64,000 nt of DNA from Gigaspora margarita (GCA_009809945.1 WTPW01000018.1:77754-141753), one strand, 5' to 3'; positions 1-10,985 are shown, counted from the stretch's first letter. A program made the numbers and translations. Notes: generated from the sequence alone by a model not told the origin.

Positions 1-402
1 TATTCGTGTGTCAAAAAACATCCAATTAAAAGACAAAATGCCTGATTACGGTTGTCATTTAGTATATAAAGATTTAGTATATAAAGAAGCTGGATATAAA
101 TATGGTGTTATTGTAGATATTTATGTGTGGTATTAAAATTTTCTTTTTAACAGGTACAAATACGAGTAATTACTAAAGAAATATACATGCGGTATGTATG
201 TAATAATTAAACTAGGATTTCTACTTGAATATATGATTAATTAAGGTTATCAATAGATGACGGTGTATAAGTTTCTTGGTATAAAGCTTGTCTGCTTTAT
301 GAATTCGTTGATTGGATAATTATCACGAAAAAAAATTAAATCAATCATATGATTGTACATCATATGATCCTGACGCTGTTATTGATTCCCAAAATAGAAC
401 AT
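1..402. repeat. 5' flank of BTB unit A, duplicated upstream of copy D
   Basis: From about position 90 this stretch matches 20545-20840 upstream of copy D closely, with small indels (D lacks about 30 bases near 260-290). It is therefore part of a segmental duplication that carried the upstream DNA as well as the gene. The first 90 bases lack a counterpart I could see. No convincing coding sequence is visible. Confidence 0.7.
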
Positions 403-455
403 TGGGCGTCAAGCATGAATAAATACAAACATTTGTATTACAAACCTATTGAGAA
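403..455 (+). promoter_or_regulatory. Conserved upstream box of the BTB units (copy A)
   Basis: A block of about 50 bases ending at the ATG is kept almost unchanged in nine copies (A, B, C, D, E, G, H, I, J), although intergenic sequence further upstream drifts. It contains GCGTCAAGCATGAATAAATA, then a short palindrome ACAAACATTTGT, then a tract ending GAGAAATGG at the start codon. AATAAATA could serve as a TATA-like element and the remainder as 5' leader. The role is inferred from conservation and position only. Confidence 0.5.
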
Positions 456-1994
456 ATGGCGATCAAACTTTTTGAAAAACTTTCAAATAATTATATTGAT
501 CTTTTAGAGAAAGGGGAAGATTTTAATGTGATTATTAAAGTGGGAAATGCTCCAAACATAAAGGAATTTAAAGTACATTCAGCAATAATAAAATCTAGGT
601 CATTGTATTTTCGTAACGAATTAGCAAAGGCTGTTAAAGATACAAATAATATTACAAGAATTAATTTAGTACCACAAGTTCCCATTTCGCAATTTGAAAT
701 TATTATTAAGTAAATGTCCCACTTTTGCTTTTTAATATAAAATTAACATATAAGATTTTTTTAACGTAACTTATTAAATAGGTATATTTATGGTGGCTTT
801 GTGTCGTTAGAAAATCTTAATGGCCAGTCTATTTTTGATCTCGTTCAAACCGCTGATGAGCTTCTTCTAGAAGAATTAGTGGAAAATCTTGAAACTCATT
901 TAATTGAAAATAATGCTCATTGGTTGCGTTCTCATTTTGCTCATATTTATAAAACTTGTACCCAGAACAATAAATTTAAAGAGCTACAGAAATGGTGTGA
1001 TAATATTGTAGTAAAATATCCAAATCTCGTTTTCGATTCTGAAGATTTCACTTCTCTTAAAGAACATGCATTAATTTCACTTATAAAACATGATGATTTA
1101 CAAATGGAAGAAATCAAAATTTGGAATCATGTCATCGAATGGGGGATTGCACAAAACCCGACTTTACCTTCAGATATTGAAAATTGGTCCTGTGAAAATT
1201 TTATAACTTTAAAGACTACTCTGCAAGATTGTTTACCTTTTATCCGTTATTTTCAAATTTCTGGTGATGATGTTGCAAAGTTTATATTACCATATTCGTT
1301 AATCCTTGAAAAAAATCTTTGGAAAGACTTGGCAAGCAAATATATGTCTCCTAATCATCAAATTACATCAACAATTCTACCTCCTCGTATTATTTCTGTT
1401 CCAGTTTTACCAAACAGATCAACTGAACCATTTTCAACTGTCATCAATGAAGAACATGCTGCAGAAATTGCATCATGGATTGATAAAAAGACTAATTCGT
1501 ATAACACAACAGATAACCCTTACGAATTCAAATTACTTCTTCGTGGAAGCAGGGATGACTTTACTCGTGAAGCATTTTGGAATTTATGTAATTTGCAAGC
1601 GAATACAGTTACCGTTGTTAATGTTAAAGGTCCTAATGATAACATTGAAAAAATTATTGGTGGGTATAATCCAATTGCATGGAATAGTTCTGTTAAGGGT
1701 TATGCTAGTTGCCAAGAGAGCTTTATTTTCTCATTGAAAAATGGAGTCGTTCAAAATTCTATTTTAAGTCGTGTAAAACACCAGCCATGTGCGTTTTATT
1801 TTAGCGCTGATCGTGGCGTATGTTTCGGTGGTGGTGATCTTCGTATGTTTTGTGATTATGATAAACATTATGTTAATAATCAAAGTAATGTGTGTTGTGT
1901 TTATTGCGAATATTATGAAACCAAACTTTGTGACGATGGACGTTTTTTGATAAACGAATATGAAGTTTTTCAAATCAATAAGAAATCTAAATAA
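456..1994 (+). CDS. BTB-BACK-TLDc domain protein, copy A (intact)
   Basis: Two exons, 456-709 and 782-1994, give 488 codons. The intron (710-781) starts GTAAATG and ends TTAAATAG, splits a Lys codon (AA|G), and joins FEIIIK to YIYGGF inside the BTB domain. BTB is about residues 20-120 (FNVIIKVG, FKVHSAIIKSRS, FRNEL); BACK is about 130-240; TLDc is about 303-488 (FKLLLRGSRDDFTREAFWNL, IIGGYNPIAW, GVCFGGGDLRMF, NEYEVFQI). BTB-BACK proteins commonly act as Cullin-3 substrate adaptors, and TLDc domains are linked to oxidative-stress resistance and V-ATPase binding; neither role is shown here. The start is fixed by conservation of MAIKLFEKLS in all paralogues and by the upstream box. Exon 2 read alone could start at GTG 801, but the splice explains it better. 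One of two undamaged members of the array. Confidence 0.9.
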
Positions 1995-3017
1995 AACAAT
2001 TTATTTAAAAAATTTTTACTAAACAAGCTTAACAGAATGTTTTTATTGAAAATATTAAATAAATATAAATTTTTAAAGAGCGTTTAAGAATTTAAATTTG
2101 TTGACGATTAAAATTGTTATAAAATTCAAAAAATCTTTAAATTTAAAGGTATTTAAGTTCGTCCTGAGGCCTACTGTAAGACAGTTCCCCAAAAAACTTA
2201 CTACAGCATCCAAATAAATTGCCTATTACTTAAATTTATATTAAGTTTAAAAATTCTTTAATTATTTGGAACAATTAAAATCCTAAAAACGAGCTGAAAT
2301 ATCTAATTTACATATCAGATATTTTGTATCTATAATACGTATACTTTTTACTTGATCAATTATGCAAAAATTTGGTATCTACGGCTTTTCTGTGCTGTAT
2401 ATTATTCGCAATTTTAAAAACTTTTATTACTAGTTTATCATATTCCTAACTAGAAATTGCACATACGAGCGATTTCACCGCCAATTTCAGTTAGTAATTA
2501 GATTTAACGGATAATATGACCATAACATTACTAATTACTGAGAATTTGTTATTTTTTTATTCAAAAGTAGAACGCCACTAGTGCCCCGTTGTATTATTTG
2601 CCACTGTTAATTTCTTTAACATTCAATCTTTCAAAATGATGTCCTTTGGATTATATTTCATAATTATAAGTCCTATGATGAGATCTTTCATATAGTCAAT
2701 CTCTATTTATTCATCCTATGAATTATGATTACAGTATATGCTGTTTTCAACATGATTGGTTAATATTTTATGTAAATATTTTCACTTATTTATAATGTAA
2801 ATAACTTTTATCCCACTAGCTAAATAACGAGAATAGAAAGTAAGGATTCATAAAGTTGAATATCTCATGGGTTATATTTTCAATAATGAAACGTAGTGTC
2901 ATAATGAAACCGTAATTTCATTAAGAAAATGTATTTTCATAAAAATTTGGTTTCCACGGATTATACAGATGTAGTTTCCATTCAAGTTCTTCATAACCTT
3001 GACCCGAAATAGCAACA
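1995..3017. repeat. 3' flank / intergenic part of the BTB repeat unit (copy A)
   Basis: About 1 kb of AT-rich non-coding DNA that recurs after the other copies (22439-23570, 25164-25545 plus 26330-27310, 27757-28345, 32995-34230, 35000-35530, and 16840-18446 for copy B). Landmarks are ACTAAACAAGCTTAACAGAA near 2018, CTGTGCTGTATATTATTCGC near 2390, and CTAACTAGAAATTGCACATA near 2447. Its repetition shows that the array grew by duplication of whole units. It serves as the empty site for the pogo-like insertion at 16936. No gene is seen in it. Confidence 0.75.
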
Positions 3018-3026
3018 TTGGTGCGT

Positions 3027-3596
3027 TGGGGGGTGAGATCAACTATGTAAATCAAAATTATGTATAGATGTATATCAAATTTAATATGTGAATTTTTTTT
3101 TATGCATGATGTAGATCACGATTTTTATTATAATTAGATAGTAAATTTTAAATAGAAAGATAGCCTTAACAATATTATATTTCAAGATAAAACCTTTGTA
3201 AAGCCTAATATCGGACCTTTGTTAACAAAGTTACGTTTTTATTTTTTGCATTTGAATATAAAAATTTAAAAATAGCAGTAGAATTTTGAAATTTTATATT
3301 CAAATGCAAAAAATAACTTTGAATATAAAAATTTAAAAATAGCAGTAGAATTTTGAAATTTTTATATTCAAATGCAAAAAATAAAAACGTAACTTTGTTA
3401 ACAAAGGTTCGATATTAGGCTTTACAAAGGTTTTATCTTGAAATATAATATTGTTAAGGCTATCTTTCTATTTAAAATTTACTATCTAATTATAATAAAA
3501 ATCGTGATCTACATCATGCATAAAAAAAAATTCACATATAAAATTTGATATACATCTATACATAATTTTGATTTACATAGTTGATCTCACCCCCCA
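3027..3596. mobile_element. 570 bp fold-back element with 9 bp target duplication (MULE-like)
   Basis: The ends are inverted repeats beginning TGGGGGGTGAGATCAAC, and nearly the whole element is a palindrome (left arm about 3027-3300, right arm about 3325-3596). It is flanked by TTGGTGCGT at 3018-3026 and 3597-3605, a 9 bp duplication typical of Mutator-like elements. It sits just upstream of copy B, interrupting the conserved upstream box. It has no coding capacity. The arms look almost identical, which suggests either recent insertion or selection for hairpin formation. Confidence 0.85.
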
Positions 3597-3872
3597 TTGG
3601 TGCGTCAAGCATAAATAAATACAAACATTTGTATTACAAACCTATTGAGAAATGGCGATCAGACTTTTTGAATAACTTTCAAAGATTATATTAATCTTTT
3701 AGAGAACGGAGAAGATTTTAATGTGATCATTAAAGTGGGGAATGTTCCAAACATAAAGAATTTAAAGCACATTCAACCATTTTAAAATCTATGTCATTGT
3801 ATTTTCGTAACGAATTAGCAAAGGCTATTAAAGATACGAATAATATTACAAGAATTAATTTAGTACTACAAG

Positions 3873-4968
3873 TAGGGTTCCAACCTCTGACCCGGAAAAC
3901 CGTGTACCCGATTACCCGACCCGAAAAATTTACCAACCGGGTCATGTTTTTGACAAACCGGTTTAAAATGATATATGGGTCACCCGTTAATAAACAGGTC
4001 ACCCGTTGACAAACAGGTCACCCGTTTATTAACGGATATATTTAATATTCGGGGTAAGAACGTCCCGAGTGCCCCGATTTTGTAGATCGTTATGTAACAA
4101 TTACAGTAATTAAAAATTTTTTTGTAGATTATCTCTAATAGACGCGGTAGATTATTAGATAAACTTGAAGTTCACCGGTCGAAGTTATAAATAATTAACT
4201 ACCACACTACTACCACTATGTTAACAAAATCCCAGCTGTTGCGCAAACAAAAAGGTAAGAAAGTTTAGAGTAACGATTTAGAAAAGTAATAGAAGTGTAA
4301 GGTTTAGATTGTGATCTTGTATACGTTTTATAGTTTTTTTTTCCTTTTTTTTAATATTGTAGTGTACAAATAACAGCTATTAACATATTATTTTGTTTTT
4401 TTTTACAAAAGTTTTTTAGGATTAGTAATAGATTTATATACTGTCTTGGCTGGTGACTTTGGTCGTGATATTGTGCTTGCCGATGTTGCTCCTCTGGCCT
4501 TTGGCATTGAAGTCCAGGGATCGCGTGGTGGAGAACCAATTAATGATATAATTATTCCACGTAATACTACTATTCCGACCTCGGCTATCCGCATTTACTC
4601 TACTAGATAAAAAATTCTAAATAACGATGGTTATAACTTATATATAATATGGTTTAAATGTGTTCAAATCAATAAAGACATGTTTGTCTAACTGTAATAA
4701 CACTCAACGACGTTATTTTGAAATTTTAAATATAAATTTTGATTAAATTTCTTTTATTCGCTTCGATTTGTTGCCAAATTTTTTTAAAATTAACGATTTT
4801 ACATTTGGGATGTTCTTACCTGTAGATAATCGGGTATCCGGTCATCCGATTATAACCAGGTGACCCGCTTTAATCGGGTAACCGGTTTTTAGTTTCGGGT
4901 AACCGGTTGAAAAAACGGTTGACCCGACTGGTCACGGATAGAGATTTTCAAACCGGTTTGGAACCCTA
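3873..4968. mobile_element. Non-autonomous hAT-like element (1.1 kb) with 8 bp TSD
   Basis: Terminal inverted repeats TAGGGTTCCAA / TTGGAACCCTA lie inside an 8 bp duplication ACTACAAG (3865-3872 and 4969-4976), the hAT signature. Subterminal DNA is unusually rich in short repeats of ACCGGTTT, GGGTAACCGG and GGTCACCCGTT (e.g. 3971-4037 and 4838-4955), which could be transposase-binding sites. There is no transposase. The middle carries a fragment of an Hsp70 gene (4435-4610). A diverged partial relative lies at 50856-51422. Confidence 0.85.
4219..4610 (+). pseudogene. Hsp70 gene fragment captured in the hAT-like element
   Basis: From about 4435 to the TAA at 4608-4610 one frame reads VLAGDFGRDIVLADVAPLAF, then GIEVQG and IIPRNTTIPTSA. 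This is the hallmark stretch of Hsp70 chaperones where the ATPase domain passes into the substrate-binding domain (family pattern: AGD...LLDV.PLSLGIE...IPRNTTIPT). A possible first exon starts at ATG 4219 and ends at a GGTAAG donor near 4254; AG acceptors occur just before the Hsp70 stretch (TTTTTTAG near 4420). The fragment keeps only about 55 codons of a protein that is normally over 600 residues, so it cannot be a working chaperone. Capture by the transposon, including the intron, is my inference. Confidence 0.7.
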
Positions 4969-5339
4969 ACTACAAGTTCCCATCTCGCAATTTGAAATTA
5001 TTATTAAGCAAATGTCACACTTTTGTTTTTTTAATATAAATTAATTTTCAAGATTTTTAATGTAGCTTATTAAATAGATATATTTATGGTCGTTAGAAAT
5101 CTTAATGGCCAGTTTATTTTTGATTTCGTTCAAGCCGCTGATGAGCTTAAGAATTAGTGGAAAATCTTGAGTCTCATTTAATCGAAAATAATGCTCATTG
5201 GTTGCGTTCTCATTTTGCACATATTTATAAAACTTGTACCCAGAACAAAAGATTTAAAGAGCTACAGAAATGGTATAATAATATTGTAGTAAAATTTCCA
5301 AATCTCATTTTCGATTCTCACTTCTTTTAAAGTAACATG

Positions 5340-5569
5340 CAGTGTTTAAAATTCAAATTTGGTTTTATGTTCTCAAAAAGAACATTTTTAATTTCTTAAT
5401 GTTCTCAGTAAAATTTTAATGTTCTTTATATAGGAAAATTAATTTTTTTTTTAATATTAAAAGAATTTTTTGAATGTTCTCAAATAGAGAACATATTTTA
5501 ATAATTTATGTTCTCAAAAATTGTTTAATGTTCTTTGAGAACACTGAGAACATTGAATTTTAAACACTG
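5340..5569. mobile_element. 230 bp hAT-like MITE
   Basis: Inverted ends CAGTGTTTAAAATTCAA / TTGAATTTTAAACACTG lie between 8 bp duplications GTAACATG (5332-5339 and 5570-5577). The interior is made of GTTCTC/GAGAAC repeats (ATGTTCTC and TGAGAACAT recur about ten times on both strands). It has no ORF. It is inserted in exon 2 of copy B, at the position of the Lys-Glu codons of FTSLKE. Confidence 0.85.
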
Positions 5570-5937
5570 GTAACATGCATTAGGTTCACTTATCAAACAA
5601 TCAAAATTTGGAATCATGTCATCGAATGGGGGATTGCACAAAACCAAACCTATATTGAAAATTGGTCCTGTGAAAACTTTATAACTTTAAAGACTACTCT
5701 GCAAGGTTGTTTACCTTTTATCCGTTATTTTCAAATTTCAGGTGATGATGTTACAAAGTATATATTACCGTATTCGTCAATCCTTGAAAAAAAATCTTTG
5801 GAAAGACTTGGTAAGCAAATTTATGTCTCCTAAACATCAAATTTTCGTCAACAATTCTGCCTCCTCGAATTATTTCTGTTTTATTTTACTAAACAGATCA
5901 ACTGAACCATTTTCAACTGTCATTAATGATGCTTGAT

Positions 5938-6075
5938 GAAACTATTTTCGCACTGACGAAATGGTTTCATCTATAGTTTCATCTGACGAAACCTTGACGA
6001 TTGACGAAACTACAGACGATTGACGAAACTATAGACGAAACTATAGACGATTGACGAAATTACAGATGATAGAAA
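5938..6075. repeat. Left subterminal array of GACGAAAC / GATTGACGAAACTA
   Basis: About ten partly overlapping copies of TGACGAAAC and ATAGACGAAACTATAGACGA. The reverse-complement array (GAGTTTCGTCATTCGTCA repeated) lies at the other end, 16300-16400. Such clustered subterminal motifs are typical transposase-binding sites; that function is inferred. Confidence 0.7.
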
Positions 6076-7751
6076 CTAGAGATGGGTTTCATGCATGCTG
6101 AGAAAGTGTGGGCTAATTGTGGATAATTAAAACTAGACAATTACTAATTTAACTAATACAAGACTATTCAACAATTGTCCCAAGACTCCTTAACCTTGAA
6201 TCGGTAGACAGAAAGAGGCAGTAAAGATTTGGACCGGGTCTCAAGGTTAGTAGGGTCTTGCTACGGTGTAACTGGTCTTACAATACATAATTTTAATTCT
6301 ATAGCAGGGACGATGATTTTCTGCGGTGACAAAATACCAATTCAGTTCGTGCAAAATGTTAATTCTGCAAAAATTCGATCTGACCAGAATTACACAAACC
6401 GGCCAGCATTATGGTTGTAAATTCCGGCCAAAATTAAATGTCAGCCGGTGTCACTATAATAATATTTCTATGCCCCAAAATTACAGCATTTCCTTATTTA
6501 CCCCTGTCTTATAATCATCATTTTCCCTTACATAATAATTAATTGATCATACTTCCGATCATCCTTACTTCGTCCCACCTTGTTACTAATTTTATCCTTC
6601 GTCCCTTTTCTATTTTGTTTCTCCATACATACCTACGTTATTACCATATATGGATCTTTCTTATTACTATCTACGATTTCCATATATGCCCTTCTATAGA
6701 TATGTTTAATTACTATACTTGAATTTCATACTAATTAATCTGTGACGCGTGAAATTGAATTGGTTCGATGTCAAGGATAATATTTAGCATTGTTGAATAA
6801 TCGAAGCCTTTATATATTATCGCGAATCTGCTAGCCCGATGAAGAGTTAGTAAAGCAGATTTCAAGATTAATGTTTCAGGTGTAACATCTTATAATGTAA
6901 AGGGAAGTTTATTGGTGTTGAAGGAATTAAAGATTAGTAATATTGGAAGGAAGTTGATCCGGTAATTGAATATTTTATTTAATTATGTAGATTGAACATG
7001 TACAGGGGGCTACCAAAGCATTGTGGACACTTTTTGAAAATTTATATTGAGCTAAATAAACAAGATATAAAGCCAAAAATTATACAAAATATTAATTTAA
7101 TCTAAAATTTTTAAATAAAAAAAAGTTTGCAAAATTCTATGCAGTATTTTTTTTAAGTTATTGAAGCTACACGATTTTGTGTAATGTTATACTATTACGA
7201 AATTAGTAATTTTTTTTTTGTTTTACAACTGAGACCTTGCTCTTTATCAATTTATTATTCTTAAGATATTAATTACATGCGGAAGAGAAGAATATCTGTT
7301 ACAATATTATGAAAAAGAAACTCAGACTTCATAACAGCCTTCCGTTACCATTAATCTTTATCCGAGGCCTATAGTTAGCTGACGAAGTTATAAAAACTAC
7401 TAGACTTTCAAAATAAAATTGTTAACATCAATAGCCTGCTCATCTAACTGGCCCAGGTCTCAGTATGTTAAACAAAATGCAGTTATATAGACCAGACTGC
7501 TTAAACAAAGCTTCTAGAATCTTTGTCCAGTAGTTTCTCCAATTAATCTCAACCATAATATGGTTATATCCAATACAGTAGGTGCTTTTTCTTTTTGGGA
7601 GCAGTAAATACTGCAGATCTTTTTGAGGGGGTAAACCAAAATGCCCACTTTTTGAAAATTCTTTACGAACCAACAGCACCAAACGAAGGAGTTCACATGT
7701 AGCCATAGTAAGGACAGTAGTTCTTCCTATATAGTCCAGAGTATACATGGT

Positions 7752-7973
7752 GATGAAATTATTTTGGGTTTTGGGACCCGAAATTAAAAAATTTTCCTGT
7801 AATTATTTTTAATCTATTTTACTTAAAACCTGAAATTTTTTGATTCTTTTTTTGACTAAACAAAATTATAAGGAACATAAATATATAATTTTTATTTGCT
7901 CTTCCTTATAAAAAATTTTAATTTATTTTACAAAACCCGAAATAGGCATTTTTCAAAAATCAATTTCGGTGGC
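7752..7973. repeat. MITE-like repeat (inverted copy at 14945-15170)
   Basis: About 220 bp containing TTTTGGGTTTTGGGACCCGA at one end and AAAACCCGAAATAGGC towards the other. The same sequence, diverged and in opposite orientation, is at 14945-15170 (GAAAAAATGCCTATTTCAGG there). The second copy has lost its CG dinucleotides. Target duplications are unclear. Confidence 0.6.
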
Positions 7974-8339
7974 ATCTATAGTCCAGAGTCCATCAGAGAG
8001 CCACCAAAGACTTTTCAAAGTAGGTGAGTGATAAACTCTAAGCTTGTCAGCAGGTAGTCTATGAAATTTACCTCTAAATGACAAGTGCCAGTTTTGGTGA
8101 GTGACAAACTCTATAAAGCTATTATCAGATACTTAGTTAACTGTATCTTTAAATAACAGCTGCCAGGTTGCATGTTTTCATAAGTTTTTCTACTGTTTCT
8201 TCGAGACTTGACTTCTGAAGTATTAGCATATTTGTTGGTACAGGTGATTAGCAGATAGAGTTATGAAAGATCTTTCCAAATTAGTAATTTTTAAAAATTA
8301 GTTATTATAATTACTGTAGATTAAAAAGAAAATTACTGC

Positions 8340-8674
8340 TTATCACCAGTGGTGCTCATTACCGGTGATCTATAATGCATAAAAAAAATAAACAAAACAA
8401 ACAGTTTGTATTAAATAAAAATTAAATTTCTTTAATATTAGGGTAAGGATAAAGATTAGAGATTAGTATACGGTTTTATAAATAGTAAAATTTAGCAAGA
8501 AATTTTTTTTTGTATAAAAAAAAGTAGTTTTATAGACAAAATTTTAGGTTAGAAGCAATTTTAGCAATTTTTTAAAAATTCTTTGTTTTGTTACACAAAA
8601 ATTGATCTACATATTACACCTGATCCTGAATTTTGATTGGTAAATTGATCACCATAATGATTACTAGGGTGATA
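8340..8674. mobile_element. 335 bp TIR element, TTATCACC ends
   Basis: Ends TTATCACCAGTGGTGCTCAT and, inverted, TTATCACCCTAGTAATCATT share a pattern over about 35 bp including GGTGATC. The core has GGGTAAGGAT, AGCAAGAAATTTTTTTTTG and TTACACCTGATCCTGAATTT, the same core as in the elements at 30079-30371 and 40321-40480. It has no coding sequence and is nested in the 7003-9940 element. Confidence 0.6.
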
Positions 8675-10201
8675 AATAGCAAACTTCTATTAAAAAAATT
8701 TTTTTATTAAGTAAACTAAATAATTATTATGTAAAATTTGGGGGTTTTGCCTTGAAAATGACCTATAACACTAGAAAATTTTTTTGAATAAATCATAAAT
8801 AAAGCTGTGCAACTAAAACAGCCAAACTTGATTTTCTACTAATTTTAGATATAATCTTTGCAAACTTTTTGTTATTGGATAAAATTGATAGTAAAATATT
8901 TATCCACTATATCAATTATTTCTATTATATTCAATGTCAAATTTCTGGACTTCCATAACTCATTTTAATGTTAAGTTAACTGGTTATAAAACTTGTATAA
9001 AATGAACTTTGTGCTTCATAAATTAAGGCTTAACAAAAATTTTAATTTTGGCTTGGGGACCTTGGAACCCTACTTTCAAAGCAAAGACCCATTTGTTCAA
9101 TATAATAAATTACATATAATTCTAAATTTTTAAAAACTTTTAAAAAATTTTAAACTAAATGTTATTATTAAATATAAAGTTAAATTAATTAACCTAGTCC
9201 TAAGCGGATTCCGCACAGTATCTGGGACTGGCCTTGACTGACTTATGTAGTGGAGGACTGTACCAGTAATACAAGTAGAATTGACAGGCAAAGCATGGAC
9301 CAGAGAGTATAAATATGCAACCCCCTAGTTGGGTTGTAGGTATGTCAATTAGTGTAGAACCTTCAGGCGGACTACTTAAATTAGACAACCAAAAGTTGTA
9401 TGTGTGGCTAGTTGTACTCTCATCAATGTAACAAATGTCAGGTCCCAAAGAGGCACCCTTGATCCGGTTGCTTGAATAAAAGCCTTTCCCCATAGCGGTA
9501 ATTTTGATACCAAAAAAAAATTTAAAATTAACAAATTTATAAATACAGTAATTATTACTATATTTAGTAATTTTATCAATATTTTTTAAAACATTTAAAA
9601 TTTTCAGAATATATGTAATTTTTTATACTGAACAAATTTTACTTAATATTTAAGTTTGGTTTACTTAAAAAAACTTAAGTTTTATATATACTAAAACTAA
9701 AATTCATATTTATATTAACAGTTAAAACTATATTTAAAATTAGTAAACCATACTAATAAAAAATCTAAAAAATTTTTAAACTTAATTATTTTAAAAACTT
9801 ACTGCATTAATTTCACAAACTTTTTTTATTTAAAAATTTTAGATATAAATAACATTTTATGCAATTTTTAGCTTTATATCTTGTTTATTTAGCTCAATAT
9901 AAAATTTTAAAAGTGTTCACAATGCTATGGTAGCCCCCTGTATATAAGTCTGATGTATTCACACTTCATATATCTTCAGAGAGAGAAAAACTTTAGGTAT
10001 TATCTTAATAATTCCTCCTTTATAATAAAGACTTCTTAGTAAATGTTTGTTATATTATATTTTATAACATTAATTTATTTTTGTATTGTACCTCTTGAAT
10101 CCCTTTCTTTATATTTATAAAGCTGACTCTATGTATTCCTTCTCTTGTTTACTATCACTAGCTAAATTCTCCTAATTCAATAGTAATACTAGTATTAGGA
10201 C

Positions 10202-10539
10202 TAGTGATTTGAACTGAGAAAATTTTCCTTAATCGGTTAACTGAACCAAAACATTTGGTGTCAACCGATTCAACCGATTAAGATTACTTCATGTTTACTT
10301 TCGGGAATTCTCAGCACTTTACTCAAATTTTGTCTCGACCTTGCTCGTCTACTATGTTCAATTATTTTCTTTCGGAACTTTTCGGGACCTTTAATCTTTT
10401 ATGGTGTCATTTACATTTTGTCAACTGATTCTCAACTGGATTATGGGTCAACCGATTAAGCATTTACTCAACTGGTTAACCGAAACTTGTTCGGGTCGGG
10501 TCGGTTAACCGATTATAGCCCAACCGGTTCAAATCACTA
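10202..10539. mobile_element. 338 bp hAT-like MITE
   Basis: Ends TAGTGATTTGAAC / GTTCAAATCACTA lie between 8 bp duplications ATTAGGAC (10194-10201 and 10540-10547). The interior is packed with CCGATTAA and GGTTAACCGA motifs (for example TCAACCGATTCAACCGATTA). It has no ORF. It keeps its CG dinucleotides, unlike the retroelement relic downstream, so it is probably younger than that relic. Confidence 0.85.
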
Positions 10540-10885
10540 ATTAGGACCCTTAAATATTAGCCATAATCATATTTTTATAAGCCATTTTCATGATTTTTTG
10601 CAAATTTCTGTGAATGCAAAAAATCTTATTGTTATATTTTCTTAATTCTGAAATTGTAGAATTTGAATATTCAATTTCAATTATGAACACAGTTTACAAT
10701 ATCACATGATTAAAATAATAGGTATCAAATATTAGAGTGCCTTTATATAAAGTGAATAATCTATAAAATCTAGGCTTAGAACCAATACAAATTGCAGGAT
10801 TTTCAAATCTTCATATAATATTACAACTGCTAATGATAAAAACAAAAAATTGTAATAACAACAAATTTACTATAACCACTAGCTT

Positions 10886-10985
10886 AGGGATGTAATGGTC
10901 CCAAAAAAGACTAGTCCCAGGCCAAGACCAATAAGGACTATGAACTATTAAAAGGACTGTTCCAGGACCAGTTCTTGTAAATATA
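10886..10985. mobile_element. Truncated hAT-like end related to the element at 50904
   Basis: TTAGGGATGTAATGGTCCC at 10886 matches the terminal repeat TAGGGATGTTATGGTCCG of the element ending at 51322, followed by the same GGACCAGTCC-type subterminal repeats. CG positions have mostly become TG or CA. I could not find the other end. Confidence 0.45.

Larger units (their letters stand above)
3652..5929 (+). pseudogene. BTB-BACK-TLDc copy B, 5' part (decayed and interrupted)
   Basis: Exon 1 starts at 3652 (ATGGCGATCAGACTTTTTGA) and hits an in-frame TAA within ten codons. Single-base losses follow. The intron and exon 2 are recognisable from 5077 (TTATGGTCGTTAGAAATCTT), with an internal deletion in the FTSLKE region. 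Two elements interrupt it (3873-4968 and 5340-5569), and a third ends it at 5929; the next stretch of the gene resumes at 16483. Similarity to copy A remains high between the breaks. It is a dead copy that has become an insertion site. Confidence 0.85.
7003..9940. mobile_element. 2.9 kb TIR element, TA target site (Tc1/mariner-like?)
   Basis: Ends are CAGGGGGCTACC...GCATTGTG, with inverted repeats at least 150 bp long (7003-7160 and 9785-9940, including GAGCTAAATAAACAAGATAT) and a TA on each side (7001-7002, 9941-9942). Two ORF remnants on the minus strand (7440-7748 and 9200-9493) do not look like a transposase I know. Nested in it are the 8340-8674 element and a MITE copy at 7752-7973. Assignment to Tc1/mariner rests only on the TA duplication and CAG start. 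Confidence 0.7.

Noticed and set aside
491-685. 64-codon minus-strand ORF (MGTCGTKL...) present opposite exon 1 in copies A, D, E, H, J
   Set aside because: It recurs because exon 1 recurs. It lies entirely antisense to the BTB domain, has no family, and its differences follow the sense-strand changes.
1306-1737. 143-codon plus-strand ORF inside exon 2 (also 24475, 32282, 49451)
   Set aside because: Alternative frame of the BTB gene. In copy J the same frame becomes coding only because of the 2 bp deletion, which is why that ORF looks longer.
1764-1973. Minus-strand ORFs opposite the TLDc end (also 22208-22444, 24933-25142, 49936-50184)
   Set aside because: Antisense shadows of exon 2, with lengths and composition set by the sense codons.
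7440-9579. Minus-strand ORFs of about 100 codons as a transposase of the 7003-9940 element
   Set aside because: No DDE/D spacing, helix-turn-helix or other known transposase motif could be seen; left as unassigned remnants.
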